Assembly (NCBI RefSeq): GCF_000218785.1
Contig: NZ_AFPO01000007.1
Span: 1-64,000 of the forward strand
Direction: 5' to 3'
DNA length: 64,000 nucleotides
From: Idiomarina sp. A28L
GTDB lineage: Bacteria > Pseudomonadota > Gammaproteobacteria > Enterobacterales > Alteromonadaceae
The number at the start of each line of letters is the position of its first letter. The first letter of the stretch is position 1. The notes under the pieces are model-generated. The model worked only from the letters and a program-made list of their open reading frames with translations. It was not told where the DNA came from and made no database searches. The position numbers and the translations under genes were made by a program. Below are positions 18,331 through 30,500 of this stretch, one piece after another.

Positions 18331-19563
18331 TTAATCAATTACCTCAGTATGCAAAATCTTACCTTCCGCGTTGGTAACTTCTATCTTGCTGCTCGATGGT
18401 GAGATAAAAACACCAGCTGCATCCTGAGCAGTTAAGAGTACGATACGATCGGTTGGGACTTCATCATCCACGCTCGCTGCATAAACCTCTATGGTGCAAG
18501 GAAATGTTTCTTGGCACCAAGTTGAATCTGCAAGCTTTAGTTTTCTGCCTAAACGAGCCCATTCGGGGCGGTTTTGAATGTATTCAGTTCTGGGCCAAAT
18601 TACGTTGACATCATATTCATTAGGGCTTGCCGACCAAAGCTCACCTGCTTCATTTAATAGTGTAATTGGTGTGTCAAAGGCGTGATTGGCAATAATCCAT
18701 GCGTAGCTTTCTGATTCATATTGTTGCTCGCTTTTTTCGCGAATTTCCGTTTGGTTAATCGTCAAGGGGTCAAGTCCAAGTGATTTTTTCAGATGATGGG
18801 CGAGCCAACCTTCTTCATTGATATGGTTGTAGCCAACATGGATGATCGCTTTAGCATCAGGGTTTTGAGTGAATATTTTTTCTCGGAGGTTTCTCGCGCC
18901 ACTTTCCTCTCTTTCTGCAGTAGTGCCTTCAATTTCAAAACCGTAGTCATATGAGACCAGTTGGAAGCCAAGCTCTTGCGCATAGAGCAGTAAGTTAGCG
19001 AAAATTGGCTCCTTAGTATAATGACCAGCGTTTTGGGGAATATGCCCTATCGCAAGATTATGCTCAGCATTTTCGGCCAACGCTTCCAAGGCTAAATAGC
19101 GATAGCCCTGCTCCCACAAGCCTTCAAGTAACTGATACGTTAATACTCGATGTTGAGGAACATGATGAGCTTCATTAATCATCACGATTTGATGCTTCGA
19201 TGATCTTTCCAAAATCGCATCGATGGCATCGTGAACTCTAAAGCCCTTTATTTCGTCATCCAGCTTTCCGGGCTCAATGCCTCGACTATCAACCGTCATT
19301 AAAGCCTGGTGATACAGGCCTGAAAATGAATAAACGTCGCCGAGGCTTTGTAGTAAAACATCCTGTACCGCGTCATTATCCTCAAACTCTACATAAAGCT
19401 CTTCGATAGCTATGATCTGTTGACTATAGGTCTTGCCGTTCGTTGCTTCAAAAAAGCGGCTGAATGCTTTGTTAACTTCCTCAAGATACTCCTCCGTAGA
19501 TTGAGTATCAGCGAAACTAGTAGCACTGGTAAGTAAAGCAGCAATAAAAAGTAGTGTTTTCAA
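18331..19563 (-). CDS. Secreted ChaN/EreA-like (Tiki-fold) protein
   Basis: The ~410-residue protein starts with a signal peptide (KTLLFIAALLTSATSFA). The core has MINEAHHVPQHR near residue 130, then LALEAL, and later HVGYNHINE. These Glu-His-His and GH-type residues mark the ChaN/erythromycin-esterase-like superfamily, whose members are haem-binding or hydrolytic. The substrate here cannot be told. The C-terminal third is a separate, probably beta-rich region. TTG at 19563 is favoured as start because GGAGG sits 6 bp upstream of it, within what would be codons 1-3 of an ATG start at 19575. Confidence 0.65.
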   Translation of the reverse strand: MKTLLFIAALLTSATSFADTQSTEEYLEEVNKAFSRFFEATNGKTYSQQIIAIEELYVEFEDNDAVQDVLLQSLGDVYSFSGLYHQALMTVDSRGIEPGKLDDEIKGFRVHDAIDAILERSSKHQIVMINEAHHVPQHRVLTYQLLEGLWEQGYRYLALEALAENAEHNLAIGHIPQNAGHYTKEPIFANLLLYAQELGFQLVSYDYGFEIEGTTAEREESGARNLREKIFTQNPDAKAIIHVGYNHINEEGWLAHHLKKSLGLDPLTINQTEIREKSEQQYESESYAWIIANHAFDTPITLLNEAGELWSASPNEYDVNVIWPRTEYIQNRPEWARLGRKLKLADSTWCQETFPCTIEVYAASVDDEVPTDRIVLLTAQDAAGVFISPSSSKIEVTNAEGKILHTEVID

Positions 19564-19720
19564 TATATCCTCCATGAGTACAACAAATATCGGTAATTAG
19601 TCGAGTTTAGCAACCACCTTTTTCCTGAAACAACACCATATTTATAAGCACAATAAAACCCGCAAAATGTCGAATGAAGATAGACGTTGCCAGTTTGAAA
19701 AGTCAATGATGATTCAAGAT

Positions 19721-20071
19721 CTATTTATTTTTATTTTTATTTTTCAACAACCTATATCTAGGGTGAGAAACCGCCCATTTTTTTATTGATTCCTCGTTAT
19801 CTTCTACATTAGGCAGATATCTCCTAAGATTTTTAGGAACAGGGGCCAGAGGGGTTCCCCGCCGTTCATTATCTAACACTATTTGAAGGAATTGCTCTGC
19901 TGGGCTTTGTGTATCATTGAGCCTGTTCTTCTTTTTTGCTCGCCAACGTGGATCAAGGAAAGCCCGATCTCGTTCCTCTATTTTCTCTTCTTTATCTCTA
20001 TCGCTTCGGCTAACGATCGTGCTGCCGCCTAAATAACTGCCTTTACCCATATTAAAGCTTTGCCTTGTCAT
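19721..20071 (-). CDS. Small highly charged protein of unknown function
   Basis: The 116-residue protein is rich in Arg, Lys, Asp and Glu (SRSDRDKEEKIEERDRAF, LDPRWRAKKKNRLND) and ends in a lysine/asparagine tail. No domain is recognised and it looks partly disordered. It lies downstream of hip module 3 on the same strand and is separated from it by a copy of the GGCCTTACC motif. It could be cargo of that unit or a lineage-specific gene. Whether it is expressed is uncertain. Confidence 0.4.
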   Translation of the reverse strand: MTRQSFNMGKGSYLGGSTIVSRSDRDKEEKIEERDRAFLDPRWRAKKKNRLNDTQSPAEQFLQIVLDNERRGTPLAPVPKNLRRYLPNVEDNEESIKKWAVSHPRYRLLKNKNKNK

Positions 20072-20167
20072 GTTATTTACAAAGAACTTTAGTAGACGTA
20101 AAACATAGAAGCAATTGTAGTAAACCTATATCGTAAGTTGTGAGGCCAGAGCTTTCTGGGCGACTTT

Positions 20168-20191
20168 TGGTAAGGCCTGATTATTCTAGAC
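20168..20191 (-). repeat. Inverted copy of the GGCCTTACC terminal motif
   Basis: On the minus strand this 24-mer differs at one base from the end of repeat copy A (5828-5851). Its core is TCTAGAATAATCAGGCCTTA. It lies just downstream of the third hipA, so each of the hip-containing segments is followed or preceded by this motif. Confidence 0.6.
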
Positions 20192-20235
20192 ACTTTCTAG
20201 TTACTCAAAATACTCATGTTACCAATCGGGTAAAT

Positions 20236-21549
20236 TCATTCGATCAGAAGTCGACGTTTACGCTCAAGCATACCTTCAAAAATTGGAGTCGAAACGCGCT
20301 TCGGAAAATCATCCGGCAAATCGTTTTTCACTCGCTCAATAACATCATCTACTTTATCGCATAGGGTGGTGATGATTTCGCTCATTCGGCTCGGGCTAAA
20401 TTCAGCTTCTTTTGCGGTATTTAAAAAATGCCGCCGAAAAATTTGGTAGATACGCCATTTCTTTCCACTCGATCCTCGCAAGCTCATCGCAAGTTTTAAA
20501 TCACGAATATTCAGGCCGTTTCCACCTATTGCAGTGTAAGCAGAAATGATGTCATAAAGCGGTGTTAACCGATATGTACCATAGGGCTCGATGTGTATAG
20601 AGAAGTTTTTTGCATGCCCATCAGTTGCGCCTAAAAGAAAAAATAGCACCTGCGCTGCCATAAAAGTTTCACGATCGCGCGTAGGCTCAGCAGAGCCCTG
20701 AAGGTGTTTCATAATTCTGGCAATCGTTGGTCCGTTATCCGATTCGTATTTTCTAGCAGAGGGCAAACCCAGTATCTGACAGTAATCTTCTTGAGGAAGT
20801 CTCATTAGCCACGAGTGATCTGGGGAATATTTACGATCGAAGCGCTCAATGGCGAGGGCTTTAATAGTTGGCGTAGTAATCACTTCACAATCAGGCGCAT
20901 CAAAACCAAATGCTTTTGCAATTCTTAGGCACAACATTTCATTCTCAACGCTGTCAGTCAGGTCAATCGTGTGATCATGGCTTTGGATCTTCCCAATAGG
21001 AAGCTTAATGATGTGCGTAGTCGGAGTGTTACCTTTTGGAATACACCATGCGTTGTCTATTTTCAGCAAGGCTGTTTTTTCTTGAGCGCCGGCAATTGAA
21101 ATTCTAAAATCGTCTAGCTCCCGCAACATACCTAAAGGTGCCTTCGATTGATAACCTTTTAAAATTCTCTCTAATTTGTCTTCGGTGAGTCTTTCATATT
21201 GCAGTTCATGAACGCTCCCCAGGTCTTCGTTCTCGGGAACGAACTGCAATGCACCTATACTATCTTTTCCAATCGTCGAGAGTAGGTCAAAAGCTTGGTC
21301 GGAGTCGGCTTGATAGCGGGCAACAATTCTGTCTCTAATTTCTTCATTGTCGGGCAGTAAGTTATCAAAAAAGTTAATGACCTCCCGTCCTGAGTATTCG
21401 TCGTGCCTTAACGGCATCGACAAAGAAATTGGACGCGCTCCCTCTTTGATAATCCAGCTCTTATCGTAACAGAACGTATGAGCGCCGGAATCACTTCGGC
21501 TAAAGTAGCCTACGCAGTAGCCGTTCATATAAATAGCGAGTGTACTCAT
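20236..21549 (-). CDS. hipA: HipA serine/threonine kinase toxin, module 3
   Basis: This is the most classical HipA of the three, 437 residues against about 440 in E. coli. It has an N-terminal couple-HipA domain and the glycine-rich loop RISIAGAQEKTALL with the Ser that autophosphorylates. The catalytic loop is LGATDGHAKNFSI and the Mg site is TPLYDIISAY. E. coli HipA phosphorylates glutamyl-tRNA synthetase and induces persistence; the same substrate is likely but unproven here. The ATG at 21549 overlaps the hipB stop (TAATG), indicating translational coupling. Its operon carries its own operator array upstream of hipB. Confidence 0.9.
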   Translation of the reverse strand: MSTLAIYMNGYCVGYFSRSDSGAHTFCYDKSWIIKEGARPISLSMPLRHDEYSGREVINFFDNLLPDNEEIRDRIVARYQADSDQAFDLLSTIGKDSIGALQFVPENEDLGSVHELQYERLTEDKLERILKGYQSKAPLGMLRELDDFRISIAGAQEKTALLKIDNAWCIPKGNTPTTHIIKLPIGKIQSHDHTIDLTDSVENEMLCLRIAKAFGFDAPDCEVITTPTIKALAIERFDRKYSPDHSWLMRLPQEDYCQILGLPSARKYESDNGPTIARIMKHLQGSAEPTRDRETFMAAQVLFFLLGATDGHAKNFSIHIEPYGTYRLTPLYDIISAYTAIGGNGLNIRDLKLAMSLRGSSGKKWRIYQIFRRHFLNTAKEAEFSPSRMSEIITTLCDKVDDVIERVKNDLPDDFPKRVSTPIFEGMLERKRRLLIE

Positions 21550-24500
21550 TACCAATCCTCACTCCATTTGGCATCGGGCAACACAGAGTTCGAATCATCC
21601 TTCAAGTCATTGCTATTCTTAGGTTTTACTGACAACTCAAGCTCTAAAGCTGATAGTAAACGAAACAAAGTATCAAGCTGCATTTTCTCTGGCATTGATT
21701 CAAATTTAGAAACCGTTCCTTGCCTAAGCCCCACTAAATCTCCAACCCTGGCTTGACTCAGGCCACGAGTTCTTCGTTTATCTCGTATGTAGTTTGATAA
21801 TGCTTTGGGATCATTAATTTTCATTGCGCTCTCTTTATAAGTGAGTTCATATAAATCTTATTTTAGACGCACTTGCGTATAAGTCAACTTTCATACGCAA
21901 GTGCGTATGAAAGTCCTTTTATGCGCGAGTGCGTATAAATAATATTTTATATGGATTCGCGTATGATAGTTACAAATGGAAGGAGTTTCGGGCTATACCA
22001 AGTTTTCGGCTGATGAACGCAAGGCGCTCATAGCGCAAATCGATGAAGACCACTTAACACACTGTTTTCACTGCATATGCCGACTAACCCCCGATGGTTC
22101 CACCGCCCTGCAAGGATATAACCATGGCATCAATGACATTTCTATTAAGAGGGCTTAAAATTCGAAGTCGTTGCAAACGAGCGATCAACGTATATCGCCT
22201 AACAATTTTGAACGTGAGTATTTTAAGCAGCTAGAACATGTCTAAAATATTCTGGCCTTATCATGAGTATTCCTTAGTTGACTGCACCTTCAAGTTATCG
22301 TTAAATGCCAGTGAACAAAATTCACTCGTGTAGCTACTACTTGGAATTCTTGCAATAAATTTAAGGACCGTGTTGATGGCCAATCAAAACCTATCTAAAG
22401 ATCTACACCTTATTGCACTTGGCGATCAACAAGCTTTCGAGCGCTTCTATACTCAAACTTCAGCGAAGCTGTTCGGTATCAGCCTTGCGATACTCCGAGA
22501 ACGCGATCTCGCCGAGGATGTGCTGCAAGATACTTACGTTAAAGTCTGGCACTCTGCGTCACAATATCGCGCCGATCAGGGAACAGTTATGTCATGGGTT
22601 AGTAGCATCGCTCGTTATCGCGCTATCGACATGTTACGTGCAACCAAAACTCGAGCCATCTCAACGGATGATATCGAGCAGCTCATAAATCAAAACCTCG
22701 ACGAAGTTATGGGCAACGACGAGGTGGATGCCCCTAGATTGGACTATTGCCTTGATAAATTACAAAACTCACAGCGACAGTCTATTCATCTTGCTTATCT
22801 TTTCGGCTTGACTCATCAAGAAATTAGCCATCATTTAGGAGAAGCACTAGGCTCTATCAAAACCTGGATTCGTCGTGGGCTCGATAGTCTTAAGAGGTGC
22901 TTACAATCATGAACTACGATAATGCAGAACTGACGGAACAATTAGCGCGCCGCTACGTAATTGGGTTAATGCGAGGCAAGGCGAGGCTTCGTTTCTCGTT
23001 GTTACTACAAAGCAATCCATCTCTTAGTCAGCAAGTTGTTTATTGGGAAGATAAATTTAACCATTTAAATGACCAAATAAGGCCAGTTCAACCGCCGAAA
23101 AAAATATGGAAGATTATTTCTAATCGGTTATTCAGTTCCACTCGACAACGGTTTGATTTATGGCATTGGCTTGGAGCGATCGGCAGTACAGCGGCTATCG
23201 TTTTGGCTGTATTCCTGTTCCAGCAGCCTCTTTCCACATCACTACCGACTACCAATCGCGTTGCGGTGATTCAAAACGAACAGCAAAAATCACTGTGGGT
23301 ATTAAATATTTCGGATAGTGTGATCGAGGCTATACCTCAGGCATCGATTGAGCCCCAGGCCGATAAAAACTATGAGCTGTGGATGCTACCAGTGGATGGC
23401 TCTAATCCTGTTTCGTTGGGTCTGTTACCGGAACGTGGCAGAGCAATGATTCTAACTCCACCCCCCGCTTTCAAGCTCGCGCAGGTTGCGGGCTTAGCTG
23501 TCAGTGTTGAACCATTAGGCGGTTCAACAACAGGATTGCCTACTGGGCCTGTGGTATACAGCACTGATATAGCCCGGTTATAGAAAAGTTAAATTTCTGA
23601 ATCCAAACTACCCCCTCGATCGTTTAGTTAATGAGAAACAAAAACAACGAGAGGGTATTATGAGAAAAACATTTTCGAAAAAAGCATTAACATTAGCACT
23701 TGTGGCTGCGGGAATCGTATCCGCAACCGCAGTTGCTATCGCATCCAGTCACAGGGAAGCGCCGAATATCGCCCGTTTCCCAGCATTGGATTCAACAGAT
23801 TTCTATCTGTTCAATAGCTATGAGCCCGGCAGGGGTGACTACATCACGGTCATCGCGAATTACTCGCCATTGCAAGATGCCTATGGTGGGCCAAATTACT
23901 TTGCCATGGATTCATCGGCCGTGTATTCCATTCATTTTGATACCAACGGAGATGCACAGGAAGATCTAACGTTTGAGTTTCGCTTTGATAATTCTCTGCC
24001 AAATGGCGGTGTTAAATTACCTGTTGGCGCCAACGGCATGCAGAAAAATGTAAGCGTGCCGCTTAAGTTTATCGGTGCTATTTCTGCTAACGATCAAAGC
24101 AATCTTAACTTTAATGAAAGTTATACCATCAATGTTGTCGCCGGAGCACAACGAACTGGCACCTCTTCGCAAGTCATGGGTTTATCAGGCGAACAAGAGT
24201 TTACTAAGCCGCTGGCATTTGTAGGCGAAAAAACATTTGGCAGTGCAAATGGCTATCAGGCCTACGCAGATCAGTATGTGTACGAAATTGACATACCAAA
24301 CTGCTCAATGCCAGGTAGAGTTTTCGTTGGTCAGCGTAAAGACCCTTTTGTCGTTAACCTAGGGGAAACTTTTGACCTCGTCAACTATGTTCCGATTGAA
24401 GCAGCCGCCTTCCCTGGAGGCATCGAGCAAAACGACGCTAATGACGATTTACGTAACAAAAACGTCAACACCATTGCTCTTGAACTGCCGAAAAGCTGTG

Positions 24501-27500
24501 TTGTTGGTAATGGCAATGGCGTCATTGGCAGCTGGACGACCGCACAAGTCCCTCAAGCTCGCTTACAAAATCCTAACGCAACCTTCGAAAAGCCCGACGT
24601 TAGCGCCGGCGCACTGGTTCAGGTGTCACGCTTAAGTGCACCACTAGTTAACGAGCTAATAATTGGCCTCGACGATAAAGATACATTTTCATCTTCAGCG
24701 CCAAGTAACGACGGTCAGTTTGCCGATTACGTGACGCACCCGACACTGCCGGTGATCCTTGACCTGCTATTTCGTGAACCTGTCAATGCAACCTTAGGTA
24801 CCGATTACGCGAGCCTAGCGCCATCGAACTATCCGCGATTGGATTTGGTTGCCGCGTTTTTAACGGGCTTTGAGGGTGTTAACCAGCAAGCAAACGTTAC
24901 AGCGTCAGAGATGTTACGATTGAACACCGGTATTCCAGCCACTCCTGCCCAAGAGCAATCGGCTTTCGGTGTTGCTGGTGATGACTTAGCAGGCTTCCCA
25001 AATGGCCGTCGTCCTGGAGATGACGTTGTGGATATTGCCCTACGTGTGGTCATGGGCGCGCTGTGTCACAACATTCCAGTAAATGGTGAACCAACGAACT
25101 TGGGCTTTTGTAACCCTGATGACGCCCCCGTAGGTAATGTACCATTCACTGACGGTGCACCGATCGATGCCAGCTATGTCAACGATAGTTTCCCTTATCT
25201 CAAAACACCTGTACCGGGTTCATCGAGCGAATAACGCAGCATCGGAGGAAACAATATGAAGTATCCATTAAGCATCGTCACCTTTGTTGCAGCCCTGCTG
25301 CTAACAGGCTGCTTCGATACTAGTGACAAAAACCTGCCGCCAACGGCTCGCGATAGTCTGTTTACGATTACCGTAGATACTACGCTTAACGAATCGTTGG
25401 ATGCTCACGACCCTGATGGCGATTCGCTCACCTTCCGGCTAGAGCAAGAAGCGAGTATTGGTGAGGTAACCGTTAACATGGATGGCACTTTTAGCTATAC
25501 ACCGCCAGCAGAGTATGTCGGCGAAGCTAATTTTACCTATTCGGTTACAGACGGTGAATTCTCCGCTGAGGGAATAATAACAATTGTGGTTGAAGCTGAA
25601 CGTGTTAACGCAAGCTTTTATGTTCGTGAAGCATTTTCTCAGTCAGCCAGCGCCGAACCATTGCGGCTGAACGGCCGCATTATCAATGATGATGTCACCG
25701 ATACTGCGGCTTTTGCCGATCTTGTGGCTGACGGGGGCAATGAATGAGAATAGCGCTTTTGCTGACTAGTCTATTGATGAGTCACATGGCGGTTTCGTCG
25801 GACGACGTACTATGGCAGCCAGAAGCTGCCATAGTACCCGCTGAAGTAACTGAGGCTGAGTACTCCTACCAACAGCAACCCAATAATTTGGAAAGTGCGG
25901 CCAAACTTGTTGAGGCCTATTTGGAAGTAATACGGCGCTCAGATAGCCATGAATTGCTACAAAAAGCCCGAAGCATACAGACCGACGTTTTTGAGCATCC
26001 TAATTCGTCAACACATATCCCTTGGTTAATCGCGAGCGCTGATTTATATCAATATCAGCATGAATTTGAAGCCGCACAAAAAAGCTTAGCGGCCGTAATC
26101 GCGCGCGAGCCGAGACATTTACGTGGTTCATTAATGCTGGCTCGTATCAAGCTTGCTCAGGGAAATATTGACCAAGCGCGCAGCATTTGCGCGAATCTAT
26201 TTGGTCACCACGAACTCGGCATCGTATCCACTTGCTTGTTAGAAGTAGAAGGGCGTGAAGAAAACCCACAGCCGGTATACAACAAATTAAAACAGCTCCA
26301 CCAACGAAATGACGCACAGTCTTCCATGGTCGTCCGTCAGTGGCGGCTCCAGATACTCGCAGAACAAGCTATTCTACTGGGACACTACGAGGAAGCTCAA
26401 CACTGGCTATCGGAGCTGCCTGAGCCGAAAACTATTGTTGAACAAAAACTGCTTCTTGACAGCTTTCTATTTGCTCCTTCACTGTCAGTGCCTCGCGCAC
26501 TAATTGCTGATTGCAGCGAAACCGTGGTCGATGCTATAGCTGTCCGTTTAGCGCGGGCACAACAAACAATAGGCGGTGGTTGTTGGGTTGATTACGCAAA
26601 ACAAAGAATTCAATTGCGGGAGATTAGAAACGATAAGCTTCACAGTGCAGACATCGCCTACTACTTCACTTATGTAGAGCCTAAACCTGAGGCCGCACTT
26701 CATTGGGCCGAGATTAATTACTCAGTAGCAAAAGAGCCCTTTGATCGAAAATTACTGGAGCACGCCCAAGCATTAGTCTCAAAACAATCCAACACAGGAG
26801 TCGAATAATGCTACGTTACTTTTTCATTAGTTTAATAAGTACTGTGCTTTTTTTTACGGCGCCAACAAGCTACGCTCATTCATTTAGCACTTCGTTTCTG
26901 AACGTTACTCAGGATGGGCTCGTGAAGTATCAGATATCGTTTCATGACCTCGTAGCCCTGAATCAGGGCTGGTTAAAAGACAAGACAATCAATAGAGAGC
27001 TATTAAATCAACACCTTGACGATATTGAGTTGTTTTTACAAGGCACCGTTATTCTTAATAACCAAAACTGTCAGCTTAACTTAATTAATCAAAGCCCATG
27101 GTCATCCGTTACCTTTGCTAACGAAAGATACATGGTTATATCTGCTAGAACCGGTTGCCAAGTAAACGCTATCGAGCATATCGAAGTAGTAAACGTGTGG
27201 GCTGAGTTTCCTGATCATAAGGTTATTGCTGAAATAAAATTGCCCAAAATCGAAAAGGTAAACTGGGTGTTAAGCATTGATTCGTCTACAATAAATTAGG
27301 AAGCTATACTTCAATTCAGCGATTTAATCGATGAGGTACTAGCTTCCAACACCATTTTGATTGGTGAGGCAATGAAGATAATCAGAACTGGTAAGGCCTA
27401 AGATTTAACGACATCGTTAATAGCTTACATACCACTACCTCTGAGGGCATAAAGGAACCCAAAAGATGCCTAAGGGATTTAGGCCCCCACCAGGCATCTC

Positions 27501-30500
27501 TTTCTAGCATGTTACACATCACTCGTCCAAGACAAAGCGCACCTTCGAAGCCAGCTCCAACCGAGTATAAGGCTTGCTAAGAAGGGTAACTCCACGATCC
27601 AGTCGTCCATGGTGAACTATCGCATTTTCAGTATAGCCGGAAGTAAATAATACTTTCACAGTCGGGAACCTCTCCTTAGCTCTATCCGCCAGCTCGCGCC
27701 CATTCATGCCCCCGGGCATAACTATGTCGGTCAGTAGCAAATCTATATCACTATGTGCCTCGAGAGCATTCAGTGCTTCGGGTCCCGAGTTAACGGCCGT
27801 CACACGATATCCCAAGGAGCGCAATTGTCGCTGCAGGCTTTGCTTAACCAAATCGTCATCTTCGGCCATCAAAATATGTTCTGTGCCACCTTTTGGTTGA
27901 TTCCTTTTTATCACCTCATAACGTTCCTGATAAACGCTTTTAACTCTCGGAAAATAGAGTTTCACTGATGTACCTTCATTAAGCTCAGAGTAGATCTTAA
28001 TATGACCGCCGGATTGCTTGGTAAAACCAAAAACCATACTCAAACCTAGCCCGCTTCCTTTTCCTACGGTTTTGGTCGTAAAAAACGGTTCAAAAACTTG
28101 AGAAATAGTATTCGCGTCCATACCACTGCCAGTGTCTGATACGCACACCATTACATAGTCACCGGGCGTAACTTCAGAGTGACGCGCAGCATAACTCTCA
28201 TCCAGCACCGCATTGTTCGCCTCGATAGTTAGCCTTCCCCCATTATCCATCGCGTCGCGAGCGTTGATAACTAGGTTCAATAATGCAGTTTCCAGCTCTC
28301 CAGCATCGATTTCGGTGATACCGAGATCAAGAGAAGTTATAATTTCGAGCTCTATATCACGTGGGAGCGTTCGACGAATTAAAGCTCGCATCCCCTCCAA
28401 TAACTGCTTCAAATCTGTTGGTTTTGGGTCGAGTGGTTGCCGGCGAGCGAATGCGAGTAAACGGCTGGTCAATTCAGCACCACGACGCGCAGCAGACAAT
28501 GTCATTTGTGTCATAGCTTTTAGGTCAGAATCGGAGGTTTGTTCAACCATCATTTCTGAGTTGCCGAGAATAACCGTTAATAAGTTGTTAAAATCGTGAG
28601 CGATACCTCCAGTAAGGTGCCCAACGGCCTCTAATTTTTGCGATTCACGCAGTCGTCTCTCGAGCTCAAGGCGGTCGGTGATATCGCGTTCGATTGCAAC
28701 TAAATGTGTACACGCTCCCGTGTCATTGATCAGAGGAACTATCTCGATTTCGAGGTGGTATTCTTCACCTGATTTGGTGTAGTTAACCAATTGTGTACGA
28801 ATCGATTTCTTTTCTATTAATGCAGTTTTTATCTTATCCAGTTCAATACGATTAGTTTTTGGCCCCTGAAGCATTCTTGGACTTTTTCCAATTATGTCAC
28901 TTGCCGAATAGCCGGTTACTTTTTCAAAGGCTTCATTAACATAAACGGTCTCTGGACCAGGTGCATCCAAGGGGCTAGCCTTAGTGATAATAATAATATC
29001 ATTCAACCTCGACACCGCAAGGTCTAACAGCTTAAGCCTTTCTCTCTCTATACGCGAAGTTGTAATATCCGAAAAATAAACCGATATCCCATCAGAAGAT
29101 GGGTAGGCATGAACTTCCAGCCATTTACCCTTAGGCGCAAAGTATTCTTCAAAATGAAGTTTTTGCTTTTCTTTTGCAACACGACGATATTTCTTAGCGA
29201 AGGGGCTCTGATAACCGATCGGGCATTCTTCCCAAATTATCTCACCAAGCATATCTTCAGCTGAGCCACCAAGTATCTCTGCTGCTTTTTGGTTTACAAA
29301 GGTAAAACGGAATTCATGGTCAAGGGTAAAAAAGGCATCTGTAATGCTCTCTACTGTATGACGAAACTTCGACGCCAGCCGTTCTGTTTTCTCTTGCAGT
29401 ATACGCAGGTCGTCTATATCTATAGATGAGCCAAACCAGCGCAGTATTTTCCCTTCTTCATCGAGTTGAGCAACGGCTTGAGTTTTAAACCAGACATGTT
29501 CTCCGTCATAGCGTCGCAACCTAAAGTCAACTCGATACGGATCACCAGTTGCCACCGAGCGGCTCCATATTTTTACGGTGTTTTCTCGATCATCCGGATG
29601 AAGAAATGATAGCCAATTATCAACAATACTCTCTTTTGATTCTCCCGAGAACTCAGCCAAGCTATTACTGACAAAATCAATAGCACCACTGGCATCTGCA
29701 GACCAAACTTGTACTGGCATCGCTTCTATAAAATCATGCATTGTTTTGCGCTGTAATTGTTCAAGATCTTTGATCTCGACATTTTGGCGTTTCACGGTAC
29801 GCAAATTTCGTAGATAGATATAAATCAAGCATAAAATAAGTGCCGAAAGAACTCGATTCCCGATTATCACTATTTCCGGCAAATTGGAAAAATTAGGTAA
29901 CAACAAATAGGCCACCGCATTGGTTGTTAAACCAGTCAACAGTACCCCGATTTGCATTCGTTGACTAACTCCAGGAAGCAACATGGCACCAGCAAGTACT
30001 GGTACATAAAGAACGCCGTGCGCGAAGCCAAGCGGCGTATAGAGGTCTGTCAAAAAAACCAGAATTAAACCGATCCAGATCACACTAATATTGAGGGCCG
30101 GATAAGGGAAAAGTGCGGTAATTGTTTTCAAAGAAATTAACCTCGAAGTACTTGCTGCACTTTATTTGCCAGCTCTAAACGGGTATAGGGTTTACCCAGC
30201 AGTTCAACTCCTGGGTCAAGTCGGCCTTCATGAACAATGGCGTTTTCGGCATAGCCCGAGGTAAACAGAATTTTCAGAGATGGGTAAGTTTCTCTCACTA
30301 TATTCGCAAGCTCACGTCCATTCATCCCACCCGGCATAACAACATCGGTCAAAAGGAGTTCAATATTGTTCTGCGCAGCCAAAATGCGAAGTGCATCCGG
30401 CCCAGAGCTAACAGTTGTAACCTGATAGCCTAAAAAATGCAATTGACGTTCCAAGTATTGTAGGACTAACAGGTCGTCTTCGACAATCAAAATATGCTCA